From Acidimicrobilacustris europaeus (lineage in GTDB: Bacteria; Actinomycetota; Acidimicrobiia; Acidimicrobiales; Acidimicrobilacustridaceae): a stretch of DNA of 64,000 nt. Positions 1 to 7,755 of the stretch are shown piece by piece. Under the pieces are notes generated by a model. The model was not told where the DNA came from. It saw only the letters and a list, made by a program, of their open reading frames with translations, and did no database searches. Position 1 is the first letter of the stretch. Every line of letters starts with the position of its first letter. Position numbers and translations under genes: made by a program. The stretch lies in contig OZ239146.1 in the NCBI GenBank assembly GCA_965194515.1, positions 1,054,001 to 1,118,000 on the forward strand, read 5' to 3'.

Positions 1-676
1 AACCCATGACCGCCATACCGCGATGCACGGTTCTCTTGTTGATTTGCGCAATGTCAGTTGGAATCATCGCGATGCGCTTTGCCTTCTCGAGTACCTGTGC
101 CTCAAGTTCCTCAGCCGGATACGAGCGGGTGGCGAATCCAGATTGAGCGGCCTCGACTCCGCTGATCCAATCGCCGGTCAACATGAGTTCCATTCCGAGC
201 TTCGGGCCAAGCAGCCATGCATGCCATTGCATGTCGGGGGTACCGAAGCGAACAGCGGGATAGCCGATGCGAGCATCGTCGGCCACGTACACGAGGTCGC
301 AACCTGTCGCGAGTTCCGTGCCGCCGGCGAGACAATAGGAGTGGATCTGCGCGATGACGGGTTTCGCTAGATCCCAAATGCTCATCCACGTTTCTGTGAC
401 TTCGCGTGGATACGAACCGAGGCCGTCTGCTGACTGGTACGCAGGCGGTTCGCCATCGGTTGGGCTGCCAGCCAAGTCATAACCAGCCGAGAAGCATTTA
501 CCAGCGCCGCGAATGATGGTGACGCGAACGGTGTCATCAACATCGTGGGCTCGAAGGGCATGCATGATCTCGCGGCGCATGGTGGCCCCAAGCGGATTGC
601 GCTTGTCGGGATTATTCAACGTGATCCGTCGTACCATCGGCGCAGGTTCATCAACGATGATTCGTTCGTAGGTCAT
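1..676 (-). CDS. Enoyl-CoA hydratase/isomerase (crotonase) family protein, C-terminus cut by window edge
   Basis: About 225 residues are visible from the ATG at 676–674, which has a GGGGGAG ribosome-binding site a few bases upstream. The reading frame runs off the left edge without a stop. Crotonase features: N-terminal RITLNNPDKRN, an oxyanion-hole segment CFSAGYDLAG, and AGGTELATGCDLVYVADDA, which holds the first catalytic Glu (GGTE). The position of the second catalytic Glu of classical hydratases reads GYPAVR, so that Glu is missing. By family knowledge it acts on acyl-CoA thioesters in the cytosol. With one Glu absent it may be an isomerase, hydrolase or atypical hydratase rather than a beta-oxidation hydratase. 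It is a close paralogue of the complete gene at 57193–58029, sharing the WDLAKPVIAQ and CDLVYVADDARI blocks. Substrate unknown. Confidence 0.85.
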   Translation of the reverse strand, partial: MTYERIIVDEPAPMVRRITLNNPDKRNPLGATMRREIMHALRAHDVDDTVRVTIIRGAGKCFSAGYDLAGSPTDGEPPAYQSADGLGSYPREVTETWMSIWDLAKPVIAQIHSYCLAGGTELATGCDLVYVADDARIGYPAVRFGTPDMQWHAWLLGPKLGMELMLTGDWISGVEAAQSGFATRSYPAEELEAQVLEKAKRIAMIPTDIAQINKRTVHRGMAVMG

Positions 677-765
677 GGTTCTCCCCCTGATTGCTGCTCC
701 GATACTGGCACGCAATCGGAAAGTCAACCAGCGGCAAACCTGAGCCGTCGGCTACGAGGATCGGA

Positions 766-1410
766 TTACGGCGCACTCACGAGACACAAGGTGGTCTTGC
801 CATCGGCGAGGGGCACAGCAACAGTCTGGGATGGACAAGGACGCGGAGAGTCGACCTGCAAACTCACGATGTTGGAGAAGTCTTGAGCGCAACTCACTGG
901 TTGAGCAATCTTTCCGGAATCGCCTGCGAGGATAACGACGCAGGACCCAGGGGTATATCTCGTCGCCATCGTTTGCACCGTCGTTCCGGTGGACGAAGAA
1001 TCCTGCGATGTTGCGTACGCGCTCCCGATGAGCAAAAACAGTCCGATCAACACGGCAGCGGCGACCGGTCCCCACTTCCAAAGCGACGCGGTTTGGGCGG
1101 AGACGACAATTCCCGACGGAGGAGCAGGCCGGGGGTCGGTGAGGTTCGGCTGCGTTGGTCTCGGAGCCTGGCTTCGGACGGGGTCGGGAAGCGTCCGGTC
1201 ATACTCTTGGCGCTTCGCTTTGTCGCCAAGAGTGTTCCAAGCAGCATTCGCTGCGCGTATTCGCGATTCAGCATCAGAACGCTGCACGGATCCCGATGAA
1301 CGCTGATCAGGGTGCGTGTCTCTTGCGATCGATAGATACGCCCGACGAATAGTTTCGCGGTCAGCGTTTCGGGCGACCCCAAGTGTCTCGTAGTGAGATG
1401 GTTCGGCCAT
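766..1410 (-). CDS. Membrane-anchored J-domain protein
   Basis: 214 residues. An N-terminal J domain (about residues 5–73) carries the HPD tripeptide at 33–35, needed to stimulate Hsp70 (DnaK) ATPase. A Pro-rich linker follows (about 78–105), then a single membrane segment (about 113–133) and a Ser/Thr-rich stretch leading to a small C-terminal domain of about 75 residues with three Cys. The expected topology is J domain in the cytosol and C-terminal domain outside, so it may recruit DnaK to the membrane. It lacks the G/F region and zinc fingers of true DnaJ (which is at 3190–4308). It begins 3 bases after the hemW stop in the same direction, so it is probably the last or near-last gene of the hrcA–dnaJ–rsmE–hemW transcript. 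The function of the outer domain is not recognised. Confidence 0.8.
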   Translation of the reverse strand: MAEPSHYETLGVARNADRETIRRAYLSIARDTHPDQRSSGSVQRSDAESRIRAANAAWNTLGDKAKRQEYDRTLPDPVRSQAPRPTQPNLTDPRPAPPSGIVVSAQTASLWKWGPVAAAVLIGLFLLIGSAYATSQDSSSTGTTVQTMATRYTPGSCVVILAGDSGKIAQPVSCAQDFSNIVSLQVDSPRPCPSQTVAVPLADGKTTLCLVSAP

Positions 1411-1413
1411 GAC

Positions 1414-2484
1414 CTAGCGCAACCTGACCGCAACTTCGTTCGCAAGCAGGCGGCCCTCGGTGGTCAGGGTGATGGTGTCTTCCGATACAAAGATGAGCGC
1501 ATCAAGGAGATCGATGTCGGCTTCCGACAGCGAACTGCGAGGTACGCCTTCGCGGGTTCGAAGCGAAAGTTGCAGGCCTTCAATTCGCTGACGGGGCGGG
1601 TCCAACTCTTCTGCAGAAACTTCAACGGATTCTTCAGAAGCGACCAGCTCGATATATCGATCGGGAGTTCGCACGTTCCACCAGCGCCGGCCGTCTAGGT
1701 GGGAATGGGCGGCGCAGCCAAAGCCTCGGTAGTTGCCTTGTCGCCAATACAGGAGGTTGTGGACGCATTCTTGTTCCGGCCTCGACCAATTGGAGATCTC
1801 GTAATTCGCAAAACCCGCTGAAGTGAGAAGGGCATCGGCAAGGAGATACTTGTCGGCCTGATCATCGTCTTCTGGGTGTCGAGATGGATCATCCGCGAGT
1901 GGTGTGCCAGCTTCAACCGTAAGTGCATAGGCGCTGACATGGTCAGGGCCCAACGCAATGACCTGCTCGATTGTGTGTTGCCAATCAGCGATCGTTTCGC
2001 CAGCTCCGCCATAGATGAGATCAAGGTTCAAACGTTTCATCCCACCGGCTCTTGCGAGAGCAACTGCTCGGACAACTGTGTCGGGATTGTGGTCGCGCCC
2101 CAACGAAAGGAGAACCTCAGCAGAAAGCGATTGCACCCCGAACGAAAGACGATCGACGCCAGCGGCGACATACGAAGCGATGTGCGCCTCGGTGACCGAT
2201 TCTGGGTTGCATTCAATCGTGATCTCTGCGCCATCTGTGACGGGTATCGAAGCAACGATTTGAGCGAGCCGAACGGGATCGACCAAAGACGGAGTGCCGC
2301 CGCCAACAAAGACCGATGTCGCTGCCGGCATTCCGGATTCGACTTCTCGAGCAATCTCGGCGGCGAGAGCGTCGAGGTAAGCATCTTGAAGATGGTGCCG
2401 ATCGCTCCATGTTGCAAACGCGCAGTAATCGCAACGTCGGGAACAGAATGGAATATGGAGATACACCCCAAACGGTGCGGTCAC
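1414..2484 (-). CDS. hemW: Radical SAM heme chaperone HemW (coproporphyrinogen III oxidase-like)
   Basis: 356 residues. The N-terminal radical-SAM iron–sulfur motif is CxxxCxxC at C14, C18 and C21, read as CSRRCDYCAF. It is followed by FVGGGTPS and the SAM-binding IECNPE segment. The C-terminal half contains HNLLYWRQGNYRGFGCAAHS, typical of HemW. HemW family members were long annotated as oxygen-independent coproporphyrinogen oxidase but mostly bind and transfer heme. True HemN has additional N-terminal residues and a further Cys, so HemW is the safer call. The start overlaps the end of rsmE by four bases (ATGA), indicating translational coupling. At 356 residues it is slightly shorter than typical HemW proteins (about 375–400). 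Confidence 0.9.
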   Translation of the reverse strand: MTAPFGVYLHIPFCSRRCDYCAFATWSDRHHLQDAYLDALAAEIAREVESGMPAATSVFVGGGTPSLVDPVRLAQIVASIPVTDGAEITIECNPESVTEAHIASYVAAGVDRLSFGVQSLSAEVLLSLGRDHNPDTVVRAVALARAGGMKRLNLDLIYGGAGETIADWQHTIEQVIALGPDHVSAYALTVEAGTPLADDPSRHPEDDDQADKYLLADALLTSAGFANYEISNWSRPEQECVHNLLYWRQGNYRGFGCAAHSHLDGRRWWNVRTPDRYIELVASEESVEVSAEELDPPRQRIEGLQLSLRTREGVPRSSLSEADIDLLDALIFVSEDTITLTTEGRLLANEVAVRLR

Positions 2485-3185
2485 GAGACAAATCCGTCAC
2501 GCAACGCAACCATCAACGTTGCCGCGGCAATTGCCGCTGTCTCGGCTCGGAGAACTGTGCGTCCCAGTCCGACAACGGGAGTCATGTCGGTTTCTGCCGG
2601 GGACCAGCCGCCCTCGGGACCAATCAGAACAGTTGTGTTGACTGAAGAGAGCGCATCACCATCGCGGTCTGCGCGAACTGCACCTTTAAGCGAAACGAGA
2701 TCACTGAATCGCGAAACTGGCGCCACAGTAGGTAGCCACACCCGTCTTGATTGCATTGAAGCCTCACGAGCAACCTTGGTTAATCGTTCACCTTGGCGCT
2801 CAGTCTTTGCGTCGTCCCAACGCACAACGGATCGCTCAGCAATGAAAGGAATAATCGTGTCGATCCCAAGTTCGGAAAGCTTCTGAACAACCAACTCCGG
2901 CTTGCTCCCCTTTACGAGGGCAAATCCAACCGTCAGCCTGGGACGAGGCTCAGGTTCAGTGGAGATATCTCCGATAACTGTGAGAGCCGAATTCTCGAAC
3001 GCACACCAACGCCATGAACCGCGGCCGTCGGTAGTACTAACGAGATCACCATCTCGTAACCGTCGGACGTTCGCAAGGTGGTGGACATCCTCGTCACACA
3101 TGACCGGATGACCGATCTCGTCGACGATCACATGGGGCGCAGTTCCGCCCGGTTTCTCTGGGAGGTCAACCGCTTCGAGAGCCAT
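2481..3185 (-). CDS. rsmE: 16S rRNA (uracil-1498-N3)-methyltransferase RsmE
   Basis: 234 residues. The C-terminal SPOUT (trefoil-knot) methyltransferase domain shows LIGPEGGWS and LGRTVLRAETAAIAA, the diagnostic SAM-binding knot of RsmE. The N-terminal part resembles the PUA-like RNA-binding domain (HHLANVRRLRDGD). It methylates U1498 of 16S rRNA in the 30S subunit. It sits four bases downstream of dnaJ, and its stop overlaps the hemW start. The dnaJ–rsmE pairing is a common bacterial arrangement. Confidence 0.92.
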   Translation of the reverse strand: MALEAVDLPEKPGGTAPHVIVDEIGHPVMCDEDVHHLANVRRLRDGDLVSTTDGRGSWRWCAFENSALTVIGDISTEPEPRPRLTVGFALVKGSKPELVVQKLSELGIDTIIPFIAERSVVRWDDAKTERQGERLTKVAREASMQSRRVWLPTVAPVSRFSDLVSLKGAVRADRDGDALSSVNTTVLIGPEGGWSPAETDMTPVVGLGRTVLRAETAAIAAATLMVALRDGFVS

Positions 3186-3189
3186 AGCG

Positions 3190-4308
3190 CTATTTGAATG
3201 CCCCGCGAAGCTTCGACATCAAACCCTGTTCAGGCGGATCGATGTCTTCGCCTCGCAGCGCCGCCAACTTCTCGAGAAGGGAGCGTTGTTCATCGTCAAG
3301 ATCTTTCGGCGTTTCGACCACAAGACGAACCAACAAGTCTCCGCGTCCGCGTCCCTGGAGGTGAGGGACGCCTTTGCCCCGGAACCGGATCACATCGCCC
3401 GAAGCTGTTCCGGGGTCCACCGGAATGAGTTCGTCACCATCGAGTGTTTCGATCGTGATCTGAGCACCGAGAGTTGCCTGAGTGAACGCAACAGCGAGTT
3501 CATAAATGAGATCATCGTCCCGGCGACTGAACCGCTCGTCTTCGGCAACGCGAATGTGCACGTAGAGGTCGCCCGAGGAACCATTGCGGGGCCCCACTGC
3601 GCCGCGTCCAGACAATCGAAGCGTCTGACCGGTATCGACCCCAGCAGGCACGTCAACGGTGTACTCACACTCATCAAGATGACGCCCTTCACCAGCACAT
3701 GCGGAGCAGGGACGCTCGATGACCGTGCCGAAGCCGCTGCAACGACCGCACGGCCCAGCGGTAACCATCTGACCAAGAATTGACTGACGAACTCGACGAA
3801 CTTGTCCCGCTCCCCCACACTCGTCACAGGTCACTGGACCGCTACCGGGATCGGCGCCAGTGCCTTCGCATTCAGCACAGGCCACCGCCGTGCGAACCGA
3901 GACCGCGGCCTCGCAGCCAAACACCGCTTCAGCAAAGTCGATAGTGATGACGGCCTCGACATCGGCGCCACGGGGTGGTCCGCTTGGTCCGCCTCCTCCA
4001 CCAAAAGGCGATCCACCGTTGAAGAACATGTCGAAGATGTCGCCGAGCCCACCGCCGCCGCCTCCGCCACCGCCGAAGGGTGAACCGCCCCGCATTCCCG
4101 ACTCGCCGTACATGTCGTACTGCTGGCGCCGCTGTGGATCAGAAAGCGTTTCGTACGCAAGCGCAACTTCTTTGAACTGTGCTTCAGCGCTCGGGTTACC
4201 AGGATTGGCATCGGGATGGAGCTCACGCGCCCGCTGACGATACGCACGTTTGAGTTCATCTGCGGTTGCGCCACGACTCACACCGAGCAACTCGTAGTAG
4301 TCAGCCAT
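3190..4308 (-). CDS. dnaJ: Molecular chaperone DnaJ (Hsp40)
   Basis: 372 residues, the usual length. A J domain with HPD at 31–33 is followed by a very Gly-rich G/F linker (about 75–112). The zinc-binding domain has four CxxCxGxG-type repeats: CAECEGTG, CDECGGAG, CGRCSGFG and CSACAGEG. The C-terminal peptide-binding and dimerisation region completes a type I DnaJ. It is a co-chaperone of DnaK, delivering unfolded polypeptides and stimulating ATP hydrolysis. It starts three bases after the hrcA stop, so the pair is co-transcribed and probably under HrcA/CIRCE control (see 5396–5422). No dnaK or grpE lies in this window, so this is probably the separate hrcA-linked dnaJ copy common in Actinobacteria. 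Confidence 0.96.
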   Translation of the reverse strand: MADYYELLGVSRGATADELKRAYRQRARELHPDANPGNPSAEAQFKEVALAYETLSDPQRRQQYDMYGESGMRGGSPFGGGGGGGGGLGDIFDMFFNGGSPFGGGGGPSGPPRGADVEAVITIDFAEAVFGCEAAVSVRTAVACAECEGTGADPGSGPVTCDECGGAGQVRRVRQSILGQMVTAGPCGRCSGFGTVIERPCSACAGEGRHLDECEYTVDVPAGVDTGQTLRLSGRGAVGPRNGSSGDLYVHIRVAEDERFSRRDDDLIYELAVAFTQATLGAQITIETLDGDELIPVDPGTASGDVIRFRGKGVPHLQGRGRGDLLVRLVVETPKDLDDEQRSLLEKLAALRGEDIDPPEQGLMSKLRGAFK

Positions 4309-4311
4309 CGG

Positions 4312-5325
4312 TCAACCTTCGCTCAATGTTCGACCAAGACGATTGGCAACAACCGCAACTGCCGATAGCGCTTGGTCGTAATGCATACGCGTTGGGCCGA
4401 GCACTCCGATTGAGCCCGCAGTCTCTCCATCGACCACGTACGGTGCGACGACTATCGAGCAATCAGCAAGTGCTTCATTTCCGGTTTCTCGACCGATCGC
4501 AACCGAAAGTCCACGGCCTAGAACATCTTCAAGGAGGCTCACAACGACAAGTTGTTGCTCAAGAATTCGAAGGATTTCGGAAACGGTACGGACAGCATCG
4601 AATGACGCAACCATGTCAGAGGTTCCACCAATGAACACCTGATCGTCATGCCGATGTTCTCCGCCAAGCTCTGCGAGAGCGGCTCGGAGAATGTTTGCGA
4701 CATCTGCGCTCTCGCCCAAGTCCAGCGAGTGACTGTCGATAGAGCTCGCGGAAGCCAGAGTCTGCCCAATGATCAGAGTGGAAAGTCGTACTGCCGCTGC
4801 GTTCACAATGAGGTCATCGGTATCGGCAGCGAGTTCGATGCTGTGTTTCTCGATTGCTCCGCTTGAAAGAACGAGTACTACGAGGACAAGACGCGGCGAG
4901 AGGCCTACCAGCTGCACCGACTTAATTGTGGCGACCTCGTGCTGTGGACCAACAACTACCGCTGCATAATGGGTCAACGAAGACAACAGTCGGCTCGTGT
5001 CCGAGAGCATCTGTTCCATTTCGCCATGTGTACGGCTGAAGAACGTTCGGACCTGCTGTGACTCGCTAACGCCGAGCTTGCCGGGACCTCCAAGTTGGTC
5101 GACGAAAAAGCGATAGCCCTTTTCGGTTGGAATGCGTCCAGCGCTTGTATGAGGTTGGGCAAGATATCCCTCGGCTTCGAGGGTCGCCATGTCATTCCGA
5201 ACGGTGGCGGATGAAACATTGACCTCAGCCGACGACGCCACGTGACCGGACCCGACGGGCTGGGCCGTCTCGATGTATTCGGTCACCACCGCTCTCAGGA
5301 TCGTGGCTTTGCGTTCGTCAAGCAT
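4312..5325 (-). CDS. hrcA: Heat-inducible transcriptional repressor HrcA
   Basis: 337 residues from the ATG at 5325–5323. This start has a GAGGA ribosome-binding site 5 bases upstream and gives the conserved beginning MLDERKATILRAVV; an in-frame ATG 45 bases further upstream lacks support. The N-terminal winged helix (SSATVRNDMATLEAEG, then HTSAGRIPT) and the C-terminal GAF-like domain ending in GVLGPTRMHYD are both present. HrcA represses chaperone genes by binding CIRCE operators and is itself folded by GroEL. It heads the hrcA–dnaJ–rsmE–hemW run, and a CIRCE-like operator lies 70 bases upstream of its start. Confidence 0.95.
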   Translation of the reverse strand: MLDERKATILRAVVTEYIETAQPVGSGHVASSAEVNVSSATVRNDMATLEAEGYLAQPHTSAGRIPTEKGYRFFVDQLGGPGKLGVSESQQVRTFFSRTHGEMEQMLSDTSRLLSSLTHYAAVVVGPQHEVATIKSVQLVGLSPRLVLVVLVLSSGAIEKHSIELAADTDDLIVNAAAVRLSTLIIGQTLASASSIDSHSLDLGESADVANILRAALAELGGEHRHDDQVFIGGTSDMVASFDAVRTVSEILRILEQQLVVVSLLEDVLGRGLSVAIGRETGNEALADCSIVVAPYVVDGETAGSIGVLGPTRMHYDQALSAVAVVANRLGRTLSEG

Positions 5326-5395
5326 GAAGTCCTCGTAAATCGGGGTGCGAAACCACCAGCACGGTCGCACCCATGCTACCCGCCGACCCCTTTGA

Positions 5396-5422
5396 TAAGC
5401 AGTCGAAGCTCGAGAGTGCCAG
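5396..5422. promoter_or_regulatory. CIRCE-like HrcA operator upstream of hrcA–dnaJ
   Basis: The plus strand reads TAAGCAGTC, a spacer of exactly nine bases, then GAGTGCCAG. The CIRCE consensus is TTAGCACTC-N9-GAGTGCTAA. Each half matches at 7 of 9 positions, so 14 of 18, with the canonical spacing. It lies in the 108-base gap between lepA and hrcA, about 70 bases upstream of the hrcA start, where an autoregulatory operator is expected. The match is imperfect, so the call is an inference from sequence and position. Confidence 0.65.
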
Positions 5423-5433
5423 CGGACAATTCT

Positions 5434-7218
5434 TCAGTCGTCGAGACGGAGAGCCGAAACGAACGCCTCCTGAGGAACTTCGACTCGGCCGATGTTCTTC
5501 ATGCGCTTCTTGCCCTCCTTCTGCTTCTCAAGGAGCTTGCGCTTCCGGCTGATATCTCCGCCGTAACACTTGGCCAATACGTCTTTGCGCTTGGCTTTCA
5601 CCGTCTCACGAGCGATGATCCGGCCGCCGATGGCCGCCTGAATCGGAACATCGAAGAGCTGACGAGGAATGAGTTCTTTCAATTTTTCGGTCATTCGAAG
5701 TCCGTAGCTATAGGACTTGTCTTTATGAACGATCATGCTGAACGCGTCAACAGCTATTGCGTTCAAAAGAATGTCGACCTTCACCAGATTTGAGACGCGG
5801 TAGCCGGCCGGGTCGTAATCGAGACTGGCGTAACCCTGGGTGCGGCTCTTCATTTGATCGAAGAAATCGGTGACGACCTCGGCAAGAGGAAGTTCGTAGA
5901 CAAGTTCCATTCGCTCGGGCGAAAGATATTCGAGCTTGATCATGTCGCCGCGACGACCCTGACACAGTTCCATCAACGTTCCGGTGTAGTCAGTTGGCGT
6001 CAGAATCGTTGCGCGTAGAAATGGTTCTTCAATGTGGTCGACTTCATCGGCCGGCGGCAACTCGCTTGGATTATCGATCGTGAGCGTCGTCCCATTTGTC
6101 TTGTGGACGATGTACTGCACCGACGGTGCGGTAGCGATCAGCGAAAGATTGAATTCACGCTCAAGACGCTCGCGAATGATCTCCATATGCAAAAGACCAA
6201 GGAAACCGCAGCGAAATCCGAAACCGAGAGCGCCTGAGCTTTCGGGCGCATAGGTGTAGCTCGAATCATTGAGTCGGAGTTTCTCTAGCGCTTCACGAAG
6301 AGTTGTGAACTCATCACCATCGACGGGATAGAGACCGCAAAAGACCATGGGTCTCGGCTCGTCATAGCCATCGAGCGCTGGAGCGGGTTGTGACAGATTC
6401 GTGATCGTCTCACCGGAACGAGCTTCGCCAACATCTTTGATCCCGGCAATGAGATAACCGACCTCGCCCGCACCGAGCGACGCCACGGGTGTTGGGTCCG
6501 GACGCCGAACACCAACTTCTTCAGCGTTGTAGATCGCTCCGGCCTGAACGAACTTGAGTCGAGCGCCGGTGTTGAGTGTTCCATTCATGATTCGGACAGA
6601 AGAAACAACGCCGCGGTACTGATCGAAATGGGAATCGAAGATTAGACCTTGCAACGGCGCGTCGGGATCTCCAACCGGAGGGGGAATCCGATCAATGACT
6701 GCGTCGAGCAGTTCGGCCACGCCCTCGCCAGTTTTCGCGCTCACCCGAAGGATCGAATCGGCGGGAATGCCGAGGACCTTCTCGATTTCGGCGGCATAGC
6801 GATCTGGATCGGCAGCGGGAAGGTCGATCTTGTTCAGTGCAGCAACGATCTCAAGATCGTTTTCAAGGGCGAGATAACAGTTCGCAAGCGTTTGGGCTTC
6901 AATCCCCTGCGCGGCATCGACGAGCAAGATGGCCCCTTCGCACGCTGCGAGGGATCGGCTCACCTCGTAACCAAAGTCGACGTGGCCAGGTGTATCGATC
7001 AGATGGACAAGATGGTCCTTGTAATCGAGCCGAACGCTCTGGAGCTTGATCGTGATACCTCGTTCACGTTCGATATCCATCGAATCGAGATACTGAGCAC
7101 GCATCTCCCTAGGATCGACCGCGCCGCACAGCTCGAGCAGGCGGTCCGCCAAGGTGGACTTGCCATGGTCGATGTGGGCAATGATGCAGAGGTTGCGAAT
7201 ACGGTCGAGAGAGGCCAC
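5434..7218 (-). CDS. lepA: Elongation factor 4 (LepA), ribosome back-translocase GTPase
   Basis: 594 residues, the normal LepA length. The G-domain motifs are AHIDHGKST (14–22), ERGITIK, DTPGHVDF and NKIDLP. EF-G-like domains II, III and V follow, and the C-terminal LepA-specific domain ends in KKRMKNIGRVEVPQEAF. It binds ribosomes in a GTP-dependent manner and acts in ribosome assembly and translational quality control. It is divergently arranged to rpsT, a common neighbour, and lies immediately upstream of hrcA in the same direction. Confidence 0.97.
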   Translation of the reverse strand: MASLDRIRNLCIIAHIDHGKSTLADRLLELCGAVDPREMRAQYLDSMDIERERGITIKLQSVRLDYKDHLVHLIDTPGHVDFGYEVSRSLAACEGAILLVDAAQGIEAQTLANCYLALENDLEIVAALNKIDLPAADPDRYAAEIEKVLGIPADSILRVSAKTGEGVAELLDAVIDRIPPPVGDPDAPLQGLIFDSHFDQYRGVVSSVRIMNGTLNTGARLKFVQAGAIYNAEEVGVRRPDPTPVASLGAGEVGYLIAGIKDVGEARSGETITNLSQPAPALDGYDEPRPMVFCGLYPVDGDEFTTLREALEKLRLNDSSYTYAPESSGALGFGFRCGFLGLLHMEIIRERLEREFNLSLIATAPSVQYIVHKTNGTTLTIDNPSELPPADEVDHIEEPFLRATILTPTDYTGTLMELCQGRRGDMIKLEYLSPERMELVYELPLAEVVTDFFDQMKSRTQGYASLDYDPAGYRVSNLVKVDILLNAIAVDAFSMIVHKDKSYSYGLRMTEKLKELIPRQLFDVPIQAAIGGRIIARETVKAKRKDVLAKCYGGDISRKRKLLEKQKEGKKRMKNIGRVEVPQEAFVSALRLDD

Positions 7219-7284
7219 GAGGGCAGTCGTCCTTGGGGCGAGGGGCCGTAGGAGCCTAGACGGGCCAGGGACGAATGCCGGCTC

Positions 7285-7315
7285 TTGTGACTCAGGGACC
7301 TCTGCCCGCTATGCT
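7285..7315 (+). promoter_or_regulatory. Possible sigma-70-type promoter for rpsT
   Basis: TTGTGA (7285–7290) and TATGCT (7310–7315) resemble −35 and −10 hexamers, with a 19-base spacer that is slightly long. They lie 84 bases upstream of the rpsT start, in the lepA/rpsT divergent gap. Pattern match only. Confidence 0.3.
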
Positions 7316-7398
7316 TTCCGCTCCGTGTGCAGGGCAGGTCAATCGACCCGATCCCCTCCCCCCGAATCACAACAATTCTTCGACAACAGAGGACCCCA

Positions 7399-7662
7399 GT
7401 GGCCAACATTAAGAGCCAGATCAAGCGCAACCGTCAGAGCGAGAAGGCCCGCCTTCGCAACAAGGCTGTCCGCTCTGAAATGAAGACTCGCACCAAGCGT
7501 GCACTGAGCGCCGCCGAGGAAGGCAGCGCCGATATCGCCGAGCAAGCTCGCCTTGCCATTCAGCGCATCGACACCGCCGCATCGAAGGGTGTCATCCACA
7601 AGAACCAAGCAGCGCGTCGTAAGAGCCGTCTCATGGCTCGCATCAACGCTGCAACCAAGTAG
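7399..7662 (+). CDS. rpsT: 30S ribosomal protein S20
   Basis: 87 residues from the GTG at 7399. This start gives VANIKSQIKRNRQSEKARLR, the canonical S20 beginning (initiator read as Met), and AGAGGA lies upstream at the proper distance. An upstream in-frame ATG at 7327 would add 24 residues unlike any S20. The protein is highly basic, and its C-terminal part (GVIHKNQAARRKSRLMARI) is typical. S20 binds 16S rRNA early in 30S assembly. It is a single-gene unit followed by a strong terminator. Confidence 0.97.
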   Translation: MANIKSQIKRNRQSEKARLRNKAVRSEMKTRTKRALSAAEEGSADIAEQARLAIQRIDTAASKGVIHKNQAARRKSRLMARINAATK

Positions 7663-7692
7663 ACCGAGCGCCTCAGGCGCTCTTGTTGTACC

Positions 7693-7725
7693 GGACCGGA
7701 GCCGTGCTCCGGTCCTTTTCGTTTT
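7693..7725 (+). terminator. Rho-independent terminator of rpsT
   Basis: A perfect 9-bp stem, GGACCGGAG (7693–7701) pairing with CTCCGGTCC (7707–7715), with a five-base loop, is followed by TTTTCGTTTT. A smaller GAGCGCC/GGCGCTC hairpin (7666–7682) just after the stop codon may assist. Confidence 0.9.
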
Positions 7726-7755
7726 CTACTCGACGGGTTTGAACAATTCGAGCGC

